64,000 nucleotides of DNA from Burkholderia diffusa (GTDB lineage Bacteria > Pseudomonadota > Gammaproteobacteria > Burkholderiales > Burkholderiaceae): positions 91,778 to 155,777 of the forward strand of contig NZ_CABVPN010000019.1 in NCBI RefSeq assembly GCF_902499115.1, given 5' to 3'. Shown in pieces: positions 60,620 through 64,000 of the stretch; position 1 is the first letter of the stretch, and each line of letters begins with the position of its first letter. Below the pieces are notes generated by a model that was not told the DNA's origin, ran no database searches, and was given only the letters and a program-made list of their open reading frames with translations. A program made the position numbers and the translations under genes.

Positions 60620-62497
60620 TTAGGTCAGCGGCGAAACGTGCAGTGCCTGCGCAATGGCCATGGGGTCGATGTCTCCCTCGTGACCAGTTACAGCTTCACG
60701 GGCAAGGTCTTGCTTGAAGGCTGCCGCGCCTCTAATCACGTCCTCTACCGTCTGGACGTAGAACAAATGATGAATCGTCACTGGCCTTGTCTGCTTTCTT
60801 CTGTAGGAACGCGCCGACGCCTGAGCCGTTAGTGCTGGGTTCCACTCAGGGTTATAGTGAATCACGTGGTTGGCCGTCGTGATATTAAGGCCGGACCCAG
60901 CTGCCTTCGGATTTAGGAAGAGTACGCCATACCCTCGGTGTTCAAAGAACCGGTCGACGACGGCCTGTCGCATAGTCCCCTCGACACGCCCATCGATAAA
61001 GTCAAGGAATGCCTTCGGAAATCGCCTCGGCATATCAGACATAAAAAGGTCTGCCATAGCCTGATATGTAGAGAAAATGAGTGCTTTCTCCCCTCCACTA
61101 AAGATTTCCTCTAGAAGCTCCACCGTCCGCTCGTATTTAGGCATTTCGATGGACGGATCCGCGTACCAGCTACCAACAAGTCGAGGGTGGGCGCAGAGCA
61201 TGCGAAGCCGTGTCGTTGCGACCAGTCCCCCCGTCGGCCCAAACTCCTCCAAAGTCCGCTTACGCAGAGCCTCATATACCTGAGCAAGGTGCAATGGCAT
61301 CTGCAAGGCCTGTGGCACTTCAATCCGCTCGGGCAGGTCCTGCGCAACGTCCATCACCTTGCGCCGCAACAGCATCGGGGCAACAATGGGCGCTAACCGA
61401 ACAGCATCCTCTATCTCGTTGCCAAATTGGGAAAGGAATGCGTTCCGTCCACCCAGTAATCCGGGCATCGCGAAGTCCGCCAAAGACCATAGGTCATCAA
61501 TGCGGTTCTCCAGCGGCGTACCGGTTACGGCAATCGAGACCCTGCGAGGCAGCCGCTTCACGGTAACTGTCCGCTGTGCCTCGGGGTTCTTAATAGCTTG
61601 CGCCTCATCAAGTACGATGACGTTCCACGCTACCTGGCTGAGTATTTCCTCGTCGCGCATTGCTGTGTCATAAGAGACGAGAATGATGTCAGTGCCCTGT
61701 AGCCGGGCGGATATGCCGGCCCGGTCTGCTCCAGCGTGAAGCGAGACAGTGAGCGTAGGCGCGAAGGACGCGAGCTCTCTCCGCCAGTTTTCGAGTAGTG
61801 TTGCTGGAGCAACGACAAGGGCCGGTCCACGCCCAGCATTCTTCTCAATCTGCAGCAGCGCAATAACCTGCGCGGTCTTACCCAATCCCATCTCGTCACC
61901 AAGGATGCAACCAACGCCCTGCTCAGCCACAAGGGACAGGAAGGCAACGCCCGACAACTGGTATGGGTAGAGAGCTCCGGAGAAGCCCGCAATCGGCGCC
62001 CGCGGCTCATCAATGACTGATTTCGCAGCATCGAAGACTACTTCATCGAATACCGCAAACGGCGTCTCCTTTTGAGCTCGCAGGGCGACTAGCTCACCAA
62101 CAGTGATGAGCCCATCGGGTTTCACTCCCGCAATCTCCAGCCAGTCGAAAGCCGACTGCACTAGGTCCGCCCTGATGGGGTACCAGCGTCCGTCGTGAAC
62201 GAGCTGGTCGCTCTCGCCATGTACCCGAACAAAGCCCGTGTCCGTAGCGTGACCAAAAGTGAGTCGGAGGTTGCGGCCATCACTCCCCGAAAGACGAACT
62301 GCCGGCTGGGCCGGCGCCCGTGAGAACGTCAACGAGGAAATGTCGTCTAGAGGGCTCCGGACAGCCTCATCGGCACAGACACGCAGACGGCCGAAGACTG
62401 CCCTGAAAATGTCAATCGCTGGGGGAACCACGCGCTCTCCCGATGCCTTCCTGAGGAGAATTTGGCAGTTTTCGACCACCCACGTTGCAGTATTCAT
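60620..62497 (-). CDS. SNF2-family DNA translocase
   Basis: A 625-residue superfamily 2 ATPase. The first 170 residues have no clear match. The SNF2 core holds Walker A DEMGLGKT (201-208), DEAQ box (297-300), motif III TGTPLEN, and the C-terminal lobe with GSGLNITTANHVIHYNPEWNP (in part) and a motif VI of the type ASARSYRRKQ. It uses ATP to move along duplex DNA. It is the first gene of the island operon, so the promoter lies beyond 62497. SNF2 proteins occur in several restriction-like systems, for example DISARM. Confidence 0.93.
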   Translation of the reverse strand: MNTATWVVENCQILLRKASGERVVPPAIDIFRAVFGRLRVCADEAVRSPLDDISSLTFSRAPAQPAVRLSGSDGRNLRLTFGHATDTGFVRVHGESDQLVHDGRWYPIRADLVQSAFDWLEIAGVKPDGLITVGELVALRAQKETPFAVFDEVVFDAAKSVIDEPRAPIAGFSGALYPYQLSGVAFLSLVAEQGVGCILGDEMGLGKTAQVIALLQIEKNAGRGPALVVAPATLLENWRRELASFAPTLTVSLHAGADRAGISARLQGTDIILVSYDTAMRDEEILSQVAWNVIVLDEAQAIKNPEAQRTVTVKRLPRRVSIAVTGTPLENRIDDLWSLADFAMPGLLGGRNAFLSQFGNEIEDAVRLAPIVAPMLLRRKVMDVAQDLPERIEVPQALQMPLHLAQVYEALRKRTLEEFGPTGGLVATTRLRMLCAHPRLVGSWYADPSIEMPKYERTVELLEEIFSGGEKALIFSTYQAMADLFMSDMPRRFPKAFLDFIDGRVEGTMRQAVVDRFFEHRGYGVLFLNPKAAGSGLNITTANHVIHYNPEWNPALTAQASARSYRRKQTRPVTIHHLFYVQTVEDVIRGAAAFKQDLAREAVTGHEGDIDPMAIAQALHVSPLT

Positions 62498-63478
62498 GCC
62501 AGTGATTTTGAGTCCTGTAATAAATTCGCGCGAACGTGGTTAACATTTCCCACATTCGTGTCCCAGCGTACCCGCTATTGTATGTGTGAAGATGGATGTC
62601 GGCCGATATAGAGACCGAATTACTTATTCTCCTTAGCTGGCATCCAAGTCGCGCAGCTTGCTGATCTGGTGCAGTTGCATTCGAGTCACGGCGGAAGGTC
62701 GCGCAAAGCAAGCTACAGGATGGTCTGTTTGGGCACCGGCCGGTCGAGCAGCAGTTCGAAATGTGCGACAACGCTGGACCCGTTTTCGGCAAGTACGTGA
62801 GCTGACTCGCTCGTAGGCCAGTGCATCGAACAGCGCCGAGGTCAGCCGCGAGTGTTGCGTGGCCAGCAGACGGCCACACTATTTCAACCGGTCGCACGAC
62901 CGCATCGGTTCATCGACTTTCGCAACGATGCGGAGTTGCTTGCCCGTTTTGCTAAATGATCTGTGCGGCAGCTCTCGATATCGATCGCCCCTCGTTCGAA
63001 TCGCGTCGAGCCAGTCATCCCGCTCCCCGTCGTTCGAAGGGACGCCGCCCCCGGCACGCATTAATAAAATCACCAAACATTCTCTTCAGGATCGACACTG
63101 CAACTTCTCACCACTTCTCAATGATGTTCCTTCTTGAGATAGAACGGTTTCATTGTTGTTGGCTTTATTTTATTGGTTATGAAAAGTCATATTGTTACCA
63201 TCATCAGCAAACCATTGGACAGGTACGAAAGTCTCTCTACGACCGATGCCTCTCCCTCGCAGCGCATCCTCCGTTTGGTTATCCGGAAAATAAACTGAGT
63301 TATGAGATGCGCCACCCACTAAACTGTCTGAACCACGCGCGATAGAGAAGATCGTTTCGCTAGAAATCGCGAACTCGAAGGAAGGCTGAAGAGAGACCAA
63401 AGCAGTAAGAGCGCGGGCCGCATGGGCTGCCACCCATACGACCCGCTGACCACAACCAACTCACCTCAGGAGTCGGAA
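62498..63478. other. A/T-rich gene-free region of the island
   Basis: Nearly 1 kb. Short open frames only, with no similarity that I trust. From about 63060 to 63340 the base composition is the most A/T-rich of the whole window. The region must contain the promoter of the SNF2-led operon (minus strand) and of the SymE gene (plus strand), and may contain an antisense RNA to the latter. Confidence 0.5.
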
Positions 63479-63724
63479 ATGACTAACGCCAATCATAAGT
63501 CACGCCCCGTCGTAACGGAACGCTTCGTCACTGTTCAAGAGTCAGCGCGCCATCATTCCTTGTCTCGGGTCCTCCGTGCCATAAGAGCGCACCGGAAACT
63601 GAACACGACATACTTCCCGTGGATCAAATTGGCTGGAGTATGGCTTGAGGACGCGGGATTCGAGGCTGGAGAACGCGTCCGGATTACCGTCGAGGACAAG
63701 CGACTCATCATCACGCCGATGTGA
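63479..63724 (+). CDS. SymE-like type I toxin
   Basis: An 81-residue protein whose C-terminal part (PWIKLAGVWLEDAGFEAGERV and ITVEDKRLIITPM, the AbrB-like fold) matches the SymE family. In E. coli SymE is an SOS-induced toxin, silenced by the antisense RNA SymR, and is located among restriction genes. Start ATG 63479 behind AGGAG. The antisense RNA would be on the minus strand over the 5' end; I cannot identify its promoter. Confidence 0.8.
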   Translation: MTNANHKSRPVVTERFVTVQESARHHSLSRVLRAIRAHRKLNTTYFPWIKLAGVWLEDAGFEAGERVRITVEDKRLIITPM

Positions 63725-63930
63725 TCAGCGCATTGTCGATGGTGAGCGTCGCAAGCCACTATCCGTCTGGAAGGTCGGTACCCGATGCTCCAGACCGTTA
63801 GTAACTGTGACAAGCGACGATTGTTCTGAAACTGCAACGGGCCGGTCACTCAGGTGCGCTGCCGTGTAGCCTTTCGGCACGAGCTGCAACCCATGCCAGG
63901 CGCACCGCACATTTCGGCGGTCGAAATGCA

Positions 63931-63960
63931 AAAACCCCCGCCTTTTGGGCGGGGGTTCTT
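63931..63960 (-). terminator. rRNA operon terminator
   Basis: Stem with arms AACCCCCGCC and GGCGGGGGTT, TTTT/AAAA loop, followed on the minus strand by five T. It lies ten bases beyond the 5S rRNA end. Confidence 0.92.
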
Positions 63961-63969
63961 GGCTTAGGG

Positions 63970-64000
63970 AGCCTGACGATTACCTACTTTCACACGGGAA
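63970..64000 (-). rRNA. rrf: 5S ribosomal RNA, 3' end only
   Basis: The minus strand reads TTCCCGTGTGAAAGTAGGTA then ATCGTCAGGC, the conserved 3' end of beta-proteobacterial 5S rRNA. The rest of the gene and the rRNA operon lie beyond the window. The exact 3' end is uncertain by a few bases. Confidence 0.9.

Noticed and set aside
62640..62900. Possible decayed LysR-type regulator fragment on the plus strand (peptide like DLVQLHS and RKASYRM)
   Set aside because: Would require several frameshifts within 60 codons; similarity too weak to claim.
63725..63930. Minus-strand frame of 68 codons between the SymE gene and the rRNA terminator
   Set aside because: No ribosome-binding site or family resemblance; lies in the leader region next to the rRNA operon end.

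Overview
The window is a high-GC beta-proteobacterial chromosome segment, most probably chromosome 1 of a Burkholderia cepacia complex species. The evidence is the conserved replication block (rpmH, rnpA, yidD, yidC and mnmE on the minus strand, facing dnaA, dnaN and gyrB on the plus strand), a QueE with the CX14CX2C cluster motif known from Burkholderia, and strong G/C bias in third codon positions, which produces many long false antisense reading frames.

Layout. 1-6238: an HpcH/HpaI-type aldolase cut by the window edge, the queuosine precursor operon queC-queE-queD, tRNA-Phe, and an NtrY/NtrX-like two-component pair. 6228-16329: DUF4390, rsmB, htpX, a LysE-type exporter, fmt and def, then dprA, a small thioredoxin-like protein and topB on the other strand. 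16474-21809: a LysR regulator, a 2-hydroxyacid dehydrogenase, a patatin, a thioesterase, tRNA-Lys and a DUF3592 membrane protein. 22013-31086: a phosphorus-scavenging cluster with phosphonoacetaldehyde dehydrogenase (phnY), phosphonoacetate hydrolase (phnA), a decayed phnW carrying an octamer repeat, an FAD oxidoreductase, a GntR regulator, a phospholipase C and an aminoethylphosphonate-type LysR regulator. 31182-43419: lactate permease with hairpin repeats upstream, gshA, an alkA-ada repair pair, a predicted small RNA with two anti-Shine-Dalgarno motifs, speG, a MASE4-GGDEF cyclase and several small proteins. 43734-54591: the replication block.

54592-63930 is an accessory island between gyrB and an rRNA operon whose 5S gene enters at the right edge. 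Its base composition is visibly more A/T-rich than the rest. On the minus strand it carries, in transcription order, a SNF2-family ATPase, a small protein that resembles the N-terminal DNA-reading domain of restriction enzyme EcoRII, a MORC/MutL-like GHKL ATPase, an HNH nuclease, a Dcm-like cytosine methyltransferase and a Vsr mismatch endonuclease. A second HNH nuclease is encoded convergently and a SymE-like toxin lies at the far side. My reading is that this is a multi-component restriction-modification system directed at CCWGG: the Dcm-like enzyme marks self, Vsr repairs the T:G mismatches that methylation causes, the EcoRII-N-like protein reads the site, the two ATPases remodel or clamp the DNA and the HNH protein cuts. 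This is the most interesting part of the window. The other signals worth following are the 67-nt anti-SD small RNA at about 38241-38308, the face-to-face overlapping promoters of the phosphonate cluster with an operator repeated at the GntR gene, and the frame-deciding octamer repeat in the phnW remnant.
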